NCBI GenBank assembly: GCA_002314635.1
Contig: DCGQ01000055.1
Coordinates: 44,300-74,811 of the forward strand
Source: Clostridiales bacterium UBA1774
GTDB lineage: Bacteria > Bacillota > Clostridia > Oscillospirales > Oscillospiraceae
Reading direction: 5' to 3'
DNA: 30,512 bases
The notes below the pieces were generated by a model. That model saw only the letters and a list, made by a program, of their open reading frames with translations, did not search any database and was not told the origin of the DNA. This document shows, piece by piece, positions 15,451 to 23,396 of the stretch. Within the stretch, counting starts at the first letter, position 1; the number at the start of each line of letters is the position of its first letter. The translations under genes were made by a program, and so were the position numbers.

Positions 15451-16156
15451 TTTCATTTTCCTCCCCGGTGCCCAGACCTTCCATGAAGCTGCGGCCGATC
15501 TCACTGAGCCGGTAATCCGCCGAATCGCCCCAGAACAGGGGCACGGTTTTCAGATGCAGGATTTTTCTTGCCCGCTCGATGGCGCAGTCCACATCATGAG
15601 AGACCATGATAATGGTCACGCCCTCCCGGTTCAGATCCCGGATGATGTTGTACAGCTCAGCGGAAACGGTGGGGTCCAGTCCGGTGACAGGTTCATCCAG
15701 CAGCAGCAGCTTCCGGGTGGCGCACAGAGCTCTTGCCAGCAGCACCCGCTGCTGCTGACCGCCGCTCAGATCCCGGTAGCAGGCATTCCGCATACCCAGA
15801 ATGCCCAGCTTTTCCATGTTTTCCTCCGCACGCCGCCGCTCGCCCCGGTGAAAGAAGGGGGTTGCCCGGCAGCCGGAGAGAACCACCTCCTGCACGGAGG
15901 CGGGAAAGTCCTTCTGAGCGGGGGTCTGCTGAGGCAGATAGCCAATCTCGTTCTGTTTCAGGCCGTCTCCGTATACGATAGAGCCGCTTTTCGGCTTTTT
16001 CAGACCCAGCAGGGCCTTGATCAGCGTGCTTTTTCCGCTGCCGTTTTCTCCCACGATGCAGAGATAGTCCCCGGCTTCCACGGTAAAGGTCAGATGATCC
16101 ACGGCTGTCTTGCCCTCATAGGCAAGGCAGAGGTTGTCGCAGGTGATCAGCGGCAT
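15437..16156 (-). CDS. znuC: Zinc ABC transporter ATP-binding protein (ZnuC-like)
   Basis: A 239-residue cytoplasmic ATPase of the metal-import system. All motifs are intact: Walker A GENGSGKST (about 37-45), Q-loop GYLPQQ, signature LSGGQQQR, Walker B LLLLDEPVTGLD and switch SHD. The YLPQQ stretch and overall length are typical of ZnuC/MntB-type proteins. It begins 1 nt after the znuA stop and overlaps znuB, so the three importer parts are translated together. Contrast with the neighbouring degenerate ATPase at 13909-14631 makes clear that this one is the importer's motor. Confidence 0.93.
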   Translation of the reverse strand: MPLITCDNLCLAYEGKTAVDHLTFTVEAGDYLCIVGENGSGKSTLIKALLGLKKPKSGSIVYGDGLKQNEIGYLPQQTPAQKDFPASVQEVVLSGCRATPFFHRGERRRAEENMEKLGILGMRNACYRDLSGGQQQRVLLARALCATRKLLLLDEPVTGLDPTVSAELYNIIRDLNREGVTIIMVSHDVDCAIERARKILHLKTVPLFWGDSADYRLSEIGRSFMEGLGTGEENENGRD

Positions 16157-16157
16157 A

Positions 16158-17093
16158 TCAGTTCAGCGCCTCCTGTAATGCGATAAGGTTTCGGTTCATC
16201 AGGGTCAGATAGGTTTCTCCCGCGTCAAAATCCGCTTTGGAGACGGTGTGGACGGAGTACAGCGTCAGCACCTTTGCACCGGCGGCCTCCGCAATGGTGT
16301 CCGCCAGCTTTCCGGCACTCAGGTCACATTTGAATACCACCGGAATCTGCTGCTCCGTGCATAGATCGATCAGATAGGCCACGGTGGAGGGATTAGCGTC
16401 CGTATCGCCGGAGCAGCCGGGGAAGGCAGCGGCATAACGCAGTCCGTATTCCCTGGTCAGATAGAGGAAGGGGAACCGGTCGCCGAACACCAGCAGATCC
16501 CGCTGCGCTTCCGAAACCAGCGTGCGGAACGCGGCATCCAGCTGGGTGAGCTGCGCGGTGTAGTCCAGTGCCCGGGATGCGTAGTAATCCGCGCCCTCCG
16601 GGTCCAGCGCGGTCAGCGTATCCCGGACAGCGGCGACAATGGAAACCGCATTCACCGGACTGGTCCACACGTGCTCGTCATAGGCTTCGCCATCTTCTTC
16701 CTCCGCTTCCTCCAGGGTCATGTAGCTCTGGGTCTCCTCCTGGTAGAGCAGCGCATAATCCATCATGGACAGCGTTTTCAGATTTGCCAGCTCACCGGAG
16801 GAAAGCATCCGGTCTGCCCACACATCGCTTTCACCGCCGCCGTAGACAAACAGCGCGGCGCTGTGGAGACTGAGCACGTCCTGCGGAGTGGGTTCAAAGG
16901 AATGTGCCTCCGTGCCCGGTTTCAGCAGCAGTGTAAGCTCCACCCGGTCGCCGCCGACGGCGCGGACAAAGTCATATTCCGGAAAGGCAGAGGCCACTAC
17001 TTTCAGTTTTCCGCTGTCCTCCTGCGTTTTGCCGCAGCCCGGGAGGGCAAAAAGCAGCGCCAGTGCCAGCAGCAGGGTCAGGTATCGTTTCAT
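16158..17093 (-). CDS. znuA: Zinc-binding lipoprotein (ZnuA-like substrate-binding protein)
   Basis: A 311-residue cluster A-I metal-binding lipoprotein that delivers zinc to ZnuBC. The signal peptide ends in a lipobox (LFALPGC, Cys about 19). Metal ligands expected of the family are seen: H in GTEAHSFEPTPQD (about 64), H in EHVWTSPVNAV (about 134), and D/E in the C-terminal half. Between strands, the flexible loop that is histidine-rich in many ZnuA proteins is instead acidic (LEEAEEEDGEAYDEH). The FGDRFPFLYLTREYGL segment is a family landmark. The start at 17093 overlaps the zur stop by 4 nt. Confidence 0.92.
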   Translation of the reverse strand: MKRYLTLLLALALLFALPGCGKTQEDSGKLKVVASAFPEYDFVRAVGGDRVELTLLLKPGTEAHSFEPTPQDVLSLHSAALFVYGGGESDVWADRMLSSGELANLKTLSMMDYALLYQEETQSYMTLEEAEEEDGEAYDEHVWTSPVNAVSIVAAVRDTLTALDPEGADYYASRALDYTAQLTQLDAAFRTLVSEAQRDLLVFGDRFPFLYLTREYGLRYAAAFPGCSGDTDANPSTVAYLIDLCTEQQIPVVFKCDLSAGKLADTIAEAAGAKVLTLYSVHTVSKADFDAGETYLTLMNRNLIALQEALN

Positions 17094-17491
17094 TCTTCCT
17101 TCTCCTTTTTCAGACATTCGGCACAGGTGCCGTAAATCGCGGTACGCAGCGGGTCAGTCCGAAAACCGTGCTCCTGCAGAATGTGGGTGCTGAGCCGGTC
17201 CATCTCCTCACATTCCAGATGGATCAGTGCGCCGCAGCGGGAGCATTTCAGGTGGAAGTGCAGCGCGCAGTTTCCGCCCTCGCCTACATACTGATAGCAG
17301 GCCGGGCCGCCGTCATTTACATATTTCTGAACAAGTCCCTGCTCCGTCAGCTTTTCCAGCTGCCGGTAGATCGTGGCGGTTCCCATGTGCTGCGGAAGCG
17401 CCTCCCCGATCTCCGCCACGGAAACATGGCGGGAACCGATGCTTCGGAGATAATCGATCAGGGCCTGCCCCTGTCTGGTCTGATATGCCAT
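17090..17491 (-). CDS. zur: Fur-family zinc uptake regulator (Zur)
   Basis: A 133-residue metalloregulator. The N-terminal winged helix (about 1-80) includes MGTATIYRQLEKLTEQGLV, the Fur-family recognition helix region (ATIYR). The structural zinc site has two CxxC pairs, CSRCG and CAEC, and the regulatory site includes HFHLKC and HLEC. Fur-family proteins bind 7-1-7 palindromes when metal-loaded. One such palindrome lies on its own promoter, so autoregulation is likely. Assignment to Zur rather than Fur or PerR rests on the coupled znuACB genes, whose first start it overlaps by 4 nt. The ATG at 17491 follows GAGAGGCG; upstream in-frame codons lie in the promoter. Confidence 0.9.
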   Translation of the reverse strand: MAYQTRQGQALIDYLRSIGSRHVSVAEIGEALPQHMGTATIYRQLEKLTEQGLVQKYVNDGGPACYQYVGEGGNCALHFHLKCSRCGALIHLECEEMDRLSTHILQEHGFRTDPLRTAIYGTCAECLKKEKEE

Positions 17492-17514
17492 GATACGCCT
17501 CTCAAATCTGAAAT

Positions 17515-17529
17515 TGAAAATCATTTTCA
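17515..17529. promoter_or_regulatory. Perfect 7-1-7 Fur/Zur box
   Basis: TGAAAAT-C-ATTTTCA is an exact inverted repeat in the classic 7-1-7 Fur-family form. It starts just after the -10 box of the zur promoter and covers the predicted start point (about 17524), so a bound repressor would block initiation. It is over 50 bp from the divergent miaB -35 box. Confidence 0.88.
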
Positions 17530-17530
17530 G

Positions 17531-17559
17531 ATAATACGCTTTGGCATATCGTTTGTCAA
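17531..17559 (-). promoter_or_regulatory. Near-consensus promoter of the zur-znu-mutL operon
   Basis: On the minus strand a perfect TTGACA (17554-17559), 17-bp spacer and TATTAT (17531-17536). Transcription from here would produce all eight minus-strand genes down to the terminator at 9914-9954. Confidence 0.82.
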
Positions 17560-17582
17560 GGCAAACATCTGCGTTTTTCCTG

Positions 17583-17611
17583 TTGTCAAGCGGAAAAGAA
17601 AATGGTAAAAT
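17583..17611 (+). promoter_or_regulatory. Promoter of miaB-mutS operon
   Basis: TTGTCA (17583-17588), 17-bp spacer, TAAAAT (17606-17611), about 40 bp before the GTG start. It is divergent from the zur promoter and not covered by the Zur box. Confidence 0.6.
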
Positions 17612-17649
17612 GCTCTGATTAATGCTTTGCACAATAAGGAGAACCGGCT

Positions 17650-19059
17650 GTGTCAAATATCCGCAATGTAACCGAGAATGAATTAGCCGCTCAGAGGGCC
17701 ATCATGGCAGAACTGCAGGAGCGGAGCGCGTCTCTGCCGCAGCAGCCGCTGGCTTGGGTGGATACCTATGGCTGTCAGCAGAATGAGGCGGACAGCGAAT
17801 ATATCCGGGGAATGCTCCGGGAAATGGGCTACGGCTTCACCGAAAGCGAAGCGGAAGCGGACCTGATCGTGGTGAACACCTGTGCCGTGCGGGGACATGC
17901 GGAGCTGCGGGCGTTGGGCAATGTGGGCGCGCTGAGCCACACCAAGCGGGCCAAACCCGGGCAGCGCATCGCCCTGTGCGGCTGTATGGTACAGCAGCCG
18001 CATATGATGGACAAAATCCGCCAGTCCTTCCCCTACGTGGATCTGGTGTTCGGCACCCATGAGCTTTGGCGCTTTCCGGAGCTGCTGCGGCGGATGTACG
18101 CGCCCCACAAGGGCCGCATCTTCGAGGCAAGACAGATCGACGGTGAGCGGGTGGAGGGTCTGCCCGTGCTGCGAGGCACCGGCGTCCGCGCATGGCTGCC
18201 CATCATGTACGGCTGCAATAACTTCTGCTCCTACTGCATCGTGCCCTATGTGCGAGGCAGAGAGCGGAGCCGCAGTCCGGAGGCCATCCTGCAGGAGGCA
18301 CGGTGTCTGATCGAGGCGGGCTATCAGGAGATCTATCTGCTGGGGCAGAATGTCAATTCCTACGGGAAGGATCTGGGACTGGGAAAGGATTTCAGCTATC
18401 TGCTGGAGGAGATCAATAAGATGGACGGGGACTTTGTCCTTCGTTTCATGACCAGTCATCCCAAAGACGCATCGCCCCGGCTGTTCGATACCATGGCTGC
18501 CTGCGAGAAGGTGGAAAGACACATTCACCTGCCCTTCCAGTCCGGCAATGACCGGGTGCTGAAGGCCATGAACCGCTGCTATGACGGCGCGAAGTATCGT
18601 TCTCAGGTGGAATACGCCCGAAGCCGGATGCCGGATATCGCCATCACCAGCGATATCATCGTAGGTTTTCCCGGCGAGACGGATGAAGAATTTGAAGATA
18701 CGCTGCGGATGGTGGAGGATGTGCGCTTCGATATGCTCTTCACCTTCCTCTATTCGCCCCGGGTGGGTACGCCTGCCGCGTCCATGCCGGACGAAGCTTC
18801 GAAGGAGCAGAAGCAGGCACGGTTTGACCGGCTGCTGGAAGCGCAGAACCGCATCTCCGCGGAGATGCAGGCCGCCCATGTGGGAAATACCTATCGGGTG
18901 CTGATCGACGGGGAGGGAGACAAACCCGGCCGTCTCACCGCCCGCAGTACCCACAACCGGCTGATCCATCTGGAAGGCCCGAAGGAGCTGATCGGTACCT
19001 TCCGGGATGTGAAGATCACGGACAGCACCACATGGAGTCTCAGCGCACAGCTGCTGTGA
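17650..19059 (+). CDS. miaB: tRNA-2-methylthio-N6-isopentenyladenosine(37) methylthiotransferase MiaB
   Basis: A radical-SAM enzyme that adds a methylthio group to i6A37 of tRNAs reading U-starting codons. At 469 residues it has the UPF0004 N-terminal domain (DTYGCQQNEADSE, NTCAVR, LCGCMVQQ, giving three cluster cysteines), the radical-SAM core with CNNFCSYC (the CxxxCxxC cluster) and a C-terminal TRAM domain (about 395-465). All six iron-sulfur cysteines are present. The start is GTG at 17650 with AAGGAG 8-9 nt upstream; no ATG fits better. mutS follows after 36 nt, an order common in Firmicutes. Confidence 0.95.
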   Translation: MSNIRNVTENELAAQRAIMAELQERSASLPQQPLAWVDTYGCQQNEADSEYIRGMLREMGYGFTESEAEADLIVVNTCAVRGHAELRALGNVGALSHTKRAKPGQRIALCGCMVQQPHMMDKIRQSFPYVDLVFGTHELWRFPELLRRMYAPHKGRIFEARQIDGERVEGLPVLRGTGVRAWLPIMYGCNNFCSYCIVPYVRGRERSRSPEAILQEARCLIEAGYQEIYLLGQNVNSYGKDLGLGKDFSYLLEEINKMDGDFVLRFMTSHPKDASPRLFDTMAACEKVERHIHLPFQSGNDRVLKAMNRCYDGAKYRSQVEYARSRMPDIAITSDIIVGFPGETDEEFEDTLRMVEDVRFDMLFTFLYSPRVGTPAASMPDEASKEQKQARFDRLLEAQNRISAEMQAAHVGNTYRVLIDGEGDKPGRLTARSTHNRLIHLEGPKELIGTFRDVKITDSTTWSLSAQLL

Positions 19060-19095
19060 TCCGTCAGAAAGAGAAAACCGCAGGGAGGTATCCAT

Positions 19096-21696
19096 ATGGC
19101 CGAAGGAACCCCGATGATGAAGCAGTATCACCGCATCAAGGATGAACTGCCGGACTGTATTCTGTTTTTCCGGCTGGGTGATTTCTATGAGATGTTCAAT
19201 GAGGACGCGGTTACAGCCTCCCGGGAACTGGATCTGGCGCTGACCACCCGGGACCGGAGCCGCCCCCCCGAGGAGCAGACGCCTATGTGCGGCATTCCCT
19301 ACCATGCCTATGAAAGCTATGTGGGGAAGCTGCTGAGCAAGGGGTATAAGGTTGCCATCTGTGAGCAGATGGAGGATCCGGCGCTGGCCAAGGGACTGGT
19401 GCAGCGGGACATCCTGCGGATCATCACGCCCGGCACCGTGGTGGAAAAGAGTATGCTGGAGGAGCGGAAGGCCAACTATCTGGCCACTGCCTATCTGACA
19501 GAGGACACCGGTGTGGTGTGCTTTGCGGATCTGAGCACCGGCGAGTTTCTGGCAGCCGAATTTCCCGGCGGGGACGCGGCAGACCATCTGGTGAACGAAC
19601 TGGTTCGATATGCGCCCAGCGAAGTGATTCTGAATGATACCGCAGCCGCGAACAATGAGATCCGCAATCTGCTGACCAAGCGCATGAAGTGCATGTGTCA
19701 GACGGCGGACTTCTTCGGAACGGCGGAATCCGATACCTATTATAAGCAGCATTTCGGCAAGGCACAGGGGGACAGTTCGGCGCTGATCACCGCTGCCGGT
19801 GCGCTGCTGAACTATCTGCACCGCACTCAGAAAACCGAGCTTGGCTATATAGACGCGCTGACCCGCTACAGCTCCGGCCATTACATGGAGCTGGACTGGC
19901 AGACCCGCCGGAATCTGGAACTGACGGAGACCATGCGTTCCGGGGAGAAGAAGGGGAGCCTGCTTTGGGTGCTGGATAAGACCCGCACCAGCATGGGCGG
20001 GCGGCTGCTGCGAAGCTGGCTCTTCAAGCCGCTGCTGAGTCCTGCCCTGATCAAACGGCGGCTGAATGCCGTCTGCGAGCTGACGGAGAACGCCATGGTT
20101 CGCGGCGAGGTGCGGGAGTGCCTGAAAAGCGTGGAGGATCTGGAGCGGCTGATCGGCCGGGTGGTATACGGCAATGCCAATGCCCGGGATCTGGGTGCCA
20201 TCGGCGCGTCTGCCGCCGTGCTGCCGGAGCTGCAGGGTCTGCTGAAAAACGCGAAATGCGCCATGCTGCGGGAGATCTGCGGGTTGGATCCGCTGGAAAA
20301 GCTGTGCAGCTCCATCCGGGAAACCATAGACGATGACCCGCCCTATCTGGTGCGGGAGGGCGGCATGATCCGCAAGGGATTCTCCCCGGAGGTGGATCGG
20401 CTTCGTGCGCTGACGGAGAATGCCCGGGGCGCTGTGGCCGCCATTGAACAGAAGGAGCGGGAGCGCACCGGCGTAAAGAAGCTGAAGGTGGGCTACAACA
20501 AGGTTTTCGGCTACTACATCGAAATGCCCCGCAGTCAGAGCGAGAGCGTGCCGGAGGATTACATCCGCAAGCAGACGCTGGTGAACGGCGAACGCTTCGT
20601 TACGGAAGAACTGAAAAATCTGGAAAGCGAGCTGCTTACCGCCCGGGATCGGCTGAATGAGCTGGAATACCGGATTTTCAAGGAACTGAATGACCGGGTC
20701 GCCGCCGAAGCCGATACGGTCCGGGAGACCGCGTCCGCCATCGCCTCACTGGATGCGCTGGCCTCTCTGGCGGAGACTGCGGTGAAAAACAACTACTGTA
20801 TGCCGGAGGTGGATGTTTCCGGCGTGATCGATATCCGGGACGGGCGGCATCCGGTGGTGGAATGCAGCCAGACCGACAGTCTGTTTGTGGCCAACGACGC
20901 CCATCTGGACACGGCCGGAGATCGGGCGCTGATCATCACCGGCCCCAATATGGCCGGTAAATCCACCTATATGCGGCAGACGGCGCTGATCGTGCTGATG
21001 GCGCAGATCGGTTCCTTCGTGCCCGCCAGAAGCGCCCACATCGGCATTACCGACCGGATCTTTACCCGCATCGGCGCGTCCGATGATCTGGCCTCCGGTC
21101 AGAGCACCTTCATGGTGGAGATGACCGAGGTGGCCTGCATTCTGAAAAATGCCACCCGTTCCAGCCTGATCATTCTGGACGAAATCGGCCGGGGCACTTC
21201 CACCTATGACGGTATGAGCATCGCCCGTGCGGTGCTGGAATACTGTGCCGATCCCCGGCGGCTGGGCGCAAGAACCCTGTTCGCCACCCATTACCACGAG
21301 CTGACCCAGATGGAAGCCTGTATGAAGGGCGTGAAAAACCTCTCCACCGCCGTGAAGAAGCGGGGCGAGGATATCATTTTCCTGCGGAGGATCGTTCCCG
21401 GCGGGGCGGATCGGAGCTACGGCGTGGAGGTGGCACGGCTGGCCGGTGTGCCGGACGCGGTGATCCGCCGGGCCAAAAACGTGCTGAACGAGCTGGAACG
21501 AAACGCCCAGCCTGTGAACCTGCTGCCGGATACGGACACGGAAACGCCCGCTCCGGAGGAACCTCAGCTGAGTCTGATGAGCATGGGTGCAGAGCAGGCA
21601 ATGGATAAGCTGCGGGAGCTGGATCTGAATACGCTGACCCCGCTGGAAGCAATGAATTGCCTGTTTGAGCTGAAAAAGCTGCTGCAGGCAAACTAA
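19096..21696 (+). CDS. mutS: DNA mismatch repair protein MutS
   Basis: MutS recognises base mismatches and small loops and recruits MutL. At 866 residues it is full length. The mismatch-binding domain carries the Phe-x-Glu pair within LGDFYEMFNEDA (about 28-39). The connector, lever and clamp regions follow, then the ATPase domain with Walker A GPNMAGKST (about 616-624), LILDEIGRGTSTYDG (Walker B and signature region) and FATHYHEL. The C-terminal tail ends in a short helical segment. A strong GGAGG precedes the ATG. It lies between miaB and an acyltransferase gene. The usual partner mutL is not adjacent but about 7 kb away on the other strand. Confidence 0.96.
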   Translation: MAEGTPMMKQYHRIKDELPDCILFFRLGDFYEMFNEDAVTASRELDLALTTRDRSRPPEEQTPMCGIPYHAYESYVGKLLSKGYKVAICEQMEDPALAKGLVQRDILRIITPGTVVEKSMLEERKANYLATAYLTEDTGVVCFADLSTGEFLAAEFPGGDAADHLVNELVRYAPSEVILNDTAAANNEIRNLLTKRMKCMCQTADFFGTAESDTYYKQHFGKAQGDSSALITAAGALLNYLHRTQKTELGYIDALTRYSSGHYMELDWQTRRNLELTETMRSGEKKGSLLWVLDKTRTSMGGRLLRSWLFKPLLSPALIKRRLNAVCELTENAMVRGEVRECLKSVEDLERLIGRVVYGNANARDLGAIGASAAVLPELQGLLKNAKCAMLREICGLDPLEKLCSSIRETIDDDPPYLVREGGMIRKGFSPEVDRLRALTENARGAVAAIEQKERERTGVKKLKVGYNKVFGYYIEMPRSQSESVPEDYIRKQTLVNGERFVTEELKNLESELLTARDRLNELEYRIFKELNDRVAAEADTVRETASAIASLDALASLAETAVKNNYCMPEVDVSGVIDIRDGRHPVVECSQTDSLFVANDAHLDTAGDRALIITGPNMAGKSTYMRQTALIVLMAQIGSFVPARSAHIGITDRIFTRIGASDDLASGQSTFMVEMTEVACILKNATRSSLIILDEIGRGTSTYDGMSIARAVLEYCADPRRLGARTLFATHYHELTQMEACMKGVKNLSTAVKKRGEDIIFLRRIVPGGADRSYGVEVARLAGVPDAVIRRAKNVLNELERNAQPVNLLPDTDTETPAPEEPQLSLMSMGAEQAMDKLRELDLNTLTPLEAMNCLFELKKLLQAN

Positions 21697-21711
21697 GCTG
21701 AGGTGAAAAGC

Positions 21712-22896
21712 ATGGATAAGAAGAAATCCCATCTGCTGGGCTGGCATCGCTGGGTGTGGGTCACCGCCATACCGATCATGCGGCTGCTGATCCGTCTGCA
21801 CTATGGCCCATACACCTGTGACCCGGCACCGGAGCTGGAGGGCGGCTACATCGTGCTGCCCAACCATGCCTGCGGCGGCGACCAGTTTTTCGTGGCTTTC
21901 AGCTTTCCGAAGAAGCATATGTATTTCATGGTCAGCGAACACGCCTTCCGGAACCGGCTGCTGGGCAATTTCATGCGTGTCATGACCGGGCCCATCTCCC
22001 GGGTCAAGGGCGGGGTGGATGCCTCCGCCGTGCTGTCGCTGCTGCGCTGGCTGCGAAACGGTGTGCCCATCTGCATTTTCCCGGAGGGAAACCGGACATG
22101 GAACGGGCAGACCGCTGCCATCCATCCCACCACGGCCAAGCTGCTGCGTACCGCCGGTGTGCCGGTGCTGACCTACCGCATCGAAGGCGGCTATCTGACG
22201 GATCCCCGCTGGTCCCGCTCTCTGCGCCGGGGCCGCATCCACGGCAGCGTGGTGCATGTGTACCGGCCGGAGGAACTGAAAAAGATGAGCCTTGACGAGA
22301 TCGAAGCCGCAGTGAACCGGGATCTTCTGGTGGATATCGACCGGAGCCAGAACGAGGAACCCATTCCTTACAAGGGCAAGCGGCTGGCAGAGGGACTGGA
22401 GGAGGCGCTGTTCATCTGCCCGAAATGCGGCAAGGTGGGGACGATGCACAGTCACGGAAATACCCTCAGCTGCGAATGCGGTATGTCCGTGACCTATAAT
22501 GAACTGGGCTTTTTTGATCCGCCGCAGCCATTCCGCAGCGTTGCCCAATGGGATCATTGGCAGCAGGAGGAACTGAAACACCGTCTGGATACGGAGGAAC
22601 CGGAATTTTCCGATGAGGATGCGGAAATCCGCCAGCTGGTAGGCACCCATAAGACCCGGGTGCTGGGACGCGGTGTCGTGAAGCTGGATCGGCAGGGCCT
22701 GCATCTGGGCAAACTCAGCTTTTCCCTGCAGGATATGCAGAAGCCGGAGCTTTGCCATCTGGGCGGCAGAGAAACCATGATGTTTTCCAATGGGGAAGGC
22801 TCCTATGAACTGTGCTTCCGGAAAAAACCGGGACTGCGGAAATACCAGCTTCTGCTCAGCGACCTGATCGCACGGCAGAACACGCAGACTGTATAA
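21712..22896 (+). CDS. PlsC-like acyltransferase with C-terminal zinc ribbon
   Basis: A 394-residue protein whose first half is a 1-acyl-glycerol-3-phosphate acyltransferase domain. It carries the NHACGGDQFF motif (a form of NHxxxxD) near residue 49, ISRVKGGVD, and the FPEGNRTW motif near 124. Such enzymes esterify lysophosphatidate or related acceptors at the membrane, and a hydrophobic N-terminal stretch fits this. Unusually, a CPKCG...CECG zinc ribbon follows (about 236-260), then about 130 residues of unrecognised sequence ending in a beta-rich, PH-like or GRAM-like piece (speculative). The ATG at 21712 is chosen over a GTG three codons earlier because GAGGTG gives correct spacing. The acyl acceptor cannot be named. 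Confidence 0.8.
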   Translation: MDKKKSHLLGWHRWVWVTAIPIMRLLIRLHYGPYTCDPAPELEGGYIVLPNHACGGDQFFVAFSFPKKHMYFMVSEHAFRNRLLGNFMRVMTGPISRVKGGVDASAVLSLLRWLRNGVPICIFPEGNRTWNGQTAAIHPTTAKLLRTAGVPVLTYRIEGGYLTDPRWSRSLRRGRIHGSVVHVYRPEELKKMSLDEIEAAVNRDLLVDIDRSQNEEPIPYKGKRLAEGLEEALFICPKCGKVGTMHSHGNTLSCECGMSVTYNELGFFDPPQPFRSVAQWDHWQQEELKHRLDTEEPEFSDEDAEIRQLVGTHKTRVLGRGVVKLDRQGLHLGKLSFSLQDMQKPELCHLGGRETMMFSNGEGSYELCFRKKPGLRKYQLLLSDLIARQNTQTV

Positions 22897-22903
22897 AAAA
22901 ACA

Positions 22904-22945
22904 GCGCCGATACCGGTTCATTCCAGTATCGGCGCAGATTTTTTT
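22904..22945. terminator. Bidirectional terminator between converging operons
   Basis: A perfect 10-bp stem (22904-22913 with 22926-22935) and 12-nt loop. T-runs follow in both directions: TTTTTTTT at 22938-22945 on the plus strand, and A7 before the stem gives T7 on the minus strand. It ends the miaB-mutS operon and the seven-gene minus operon. Confidence 0.9.
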
Positions 22946-22951
22946 CGATGC

Positions 22952-23392
22952 TCAGTCCTTGAGCATATCCTCCAGTATCGCACAGGCCTGAGTGATGATG
23001 CCGGGGCAGCGGCCGGGAATAACGCTGCCCGCCGCAATTTTCCCTTCGGGAGTGGAGGTGTCCACACCCAGCATTTCCCGGCAGCGCAGACCGCCGGTGG
23101 CTTCCTGAATGCGACGTTCATACTCGATGGCTTTCTGGTTCATGATCTCCTTGGTCACCGGGTCACCGGCCTCGTGGAAGCCGTATTTCAGACCCAGAAC
23201 CATCAGACCGCCGGATACGATGCCGCACATATCACCCTTGTGCATACCGCCGCCGAAACCGGAGGCGATCTTCAAAGCGGTTTCTTCATCCAGATCCAGC
23301 TCTTCGGCAAAGTGGGAAAACACGGTCTGTGCACAGTCAAACTTGTCTTCAAACAGCTTAACCCGTGCAATTTCTTCGGTCATTTTTTCCAT
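22952..23392 (-). CDS. C_GCAxxG_C_C family putative redox protein
   Basis: A 146-residue soluble protein of the C_GCAxxG_C_C family (PF09719 type), often called redox-active. The hallmark glycine-cysteine patch is FGGGMHKGDMCGIVSGGLM (about 47-65), with further cysteines in FDCAQ, GLRCREML and GRCPGII. The cysteines could form disulfides or bind a metal or cluster; the biochemical role is not established. GGAGG is 9 nt before the ATG at 23392. It begins 4 nt after the anti-sigma stop and is the last gene of the operon, so it may belong to the sigma factor's stress response. Confidence 0.82.
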   Translation of the reverse strand: MEKMTEEIARVKLFEDKFDCAQTVFSHFAEELDLDEETALKIASGFGGGMHKGDMCGIVSGGLMVLGLKYGFHEAGDPVTKEIMNQKAIEYERRIQEATGGLRCREMLGVDTSTPEGKIAAGSVIPGRCPGIITQACAILEDMLKD

Positions 23393-23396
23393 TGTC

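Noticed and set aside
17683..19881. A very long open frame on the minus strand opposite miaB and mutS
   Set aside because: It is an antisense shadow caused by codon bias of the real genes. It has no family motifs or ribosome-binding site, whereas the plus-strand MiaB and MutS motifs are complete.
20746..22758. A long minus-strand open frame opposite mutS and the acyltransferase
   Set aside because: The same shadow effect; the His/Gln-rich composition is typical of reverse-frame translation of Leu/Glu-rich genes.
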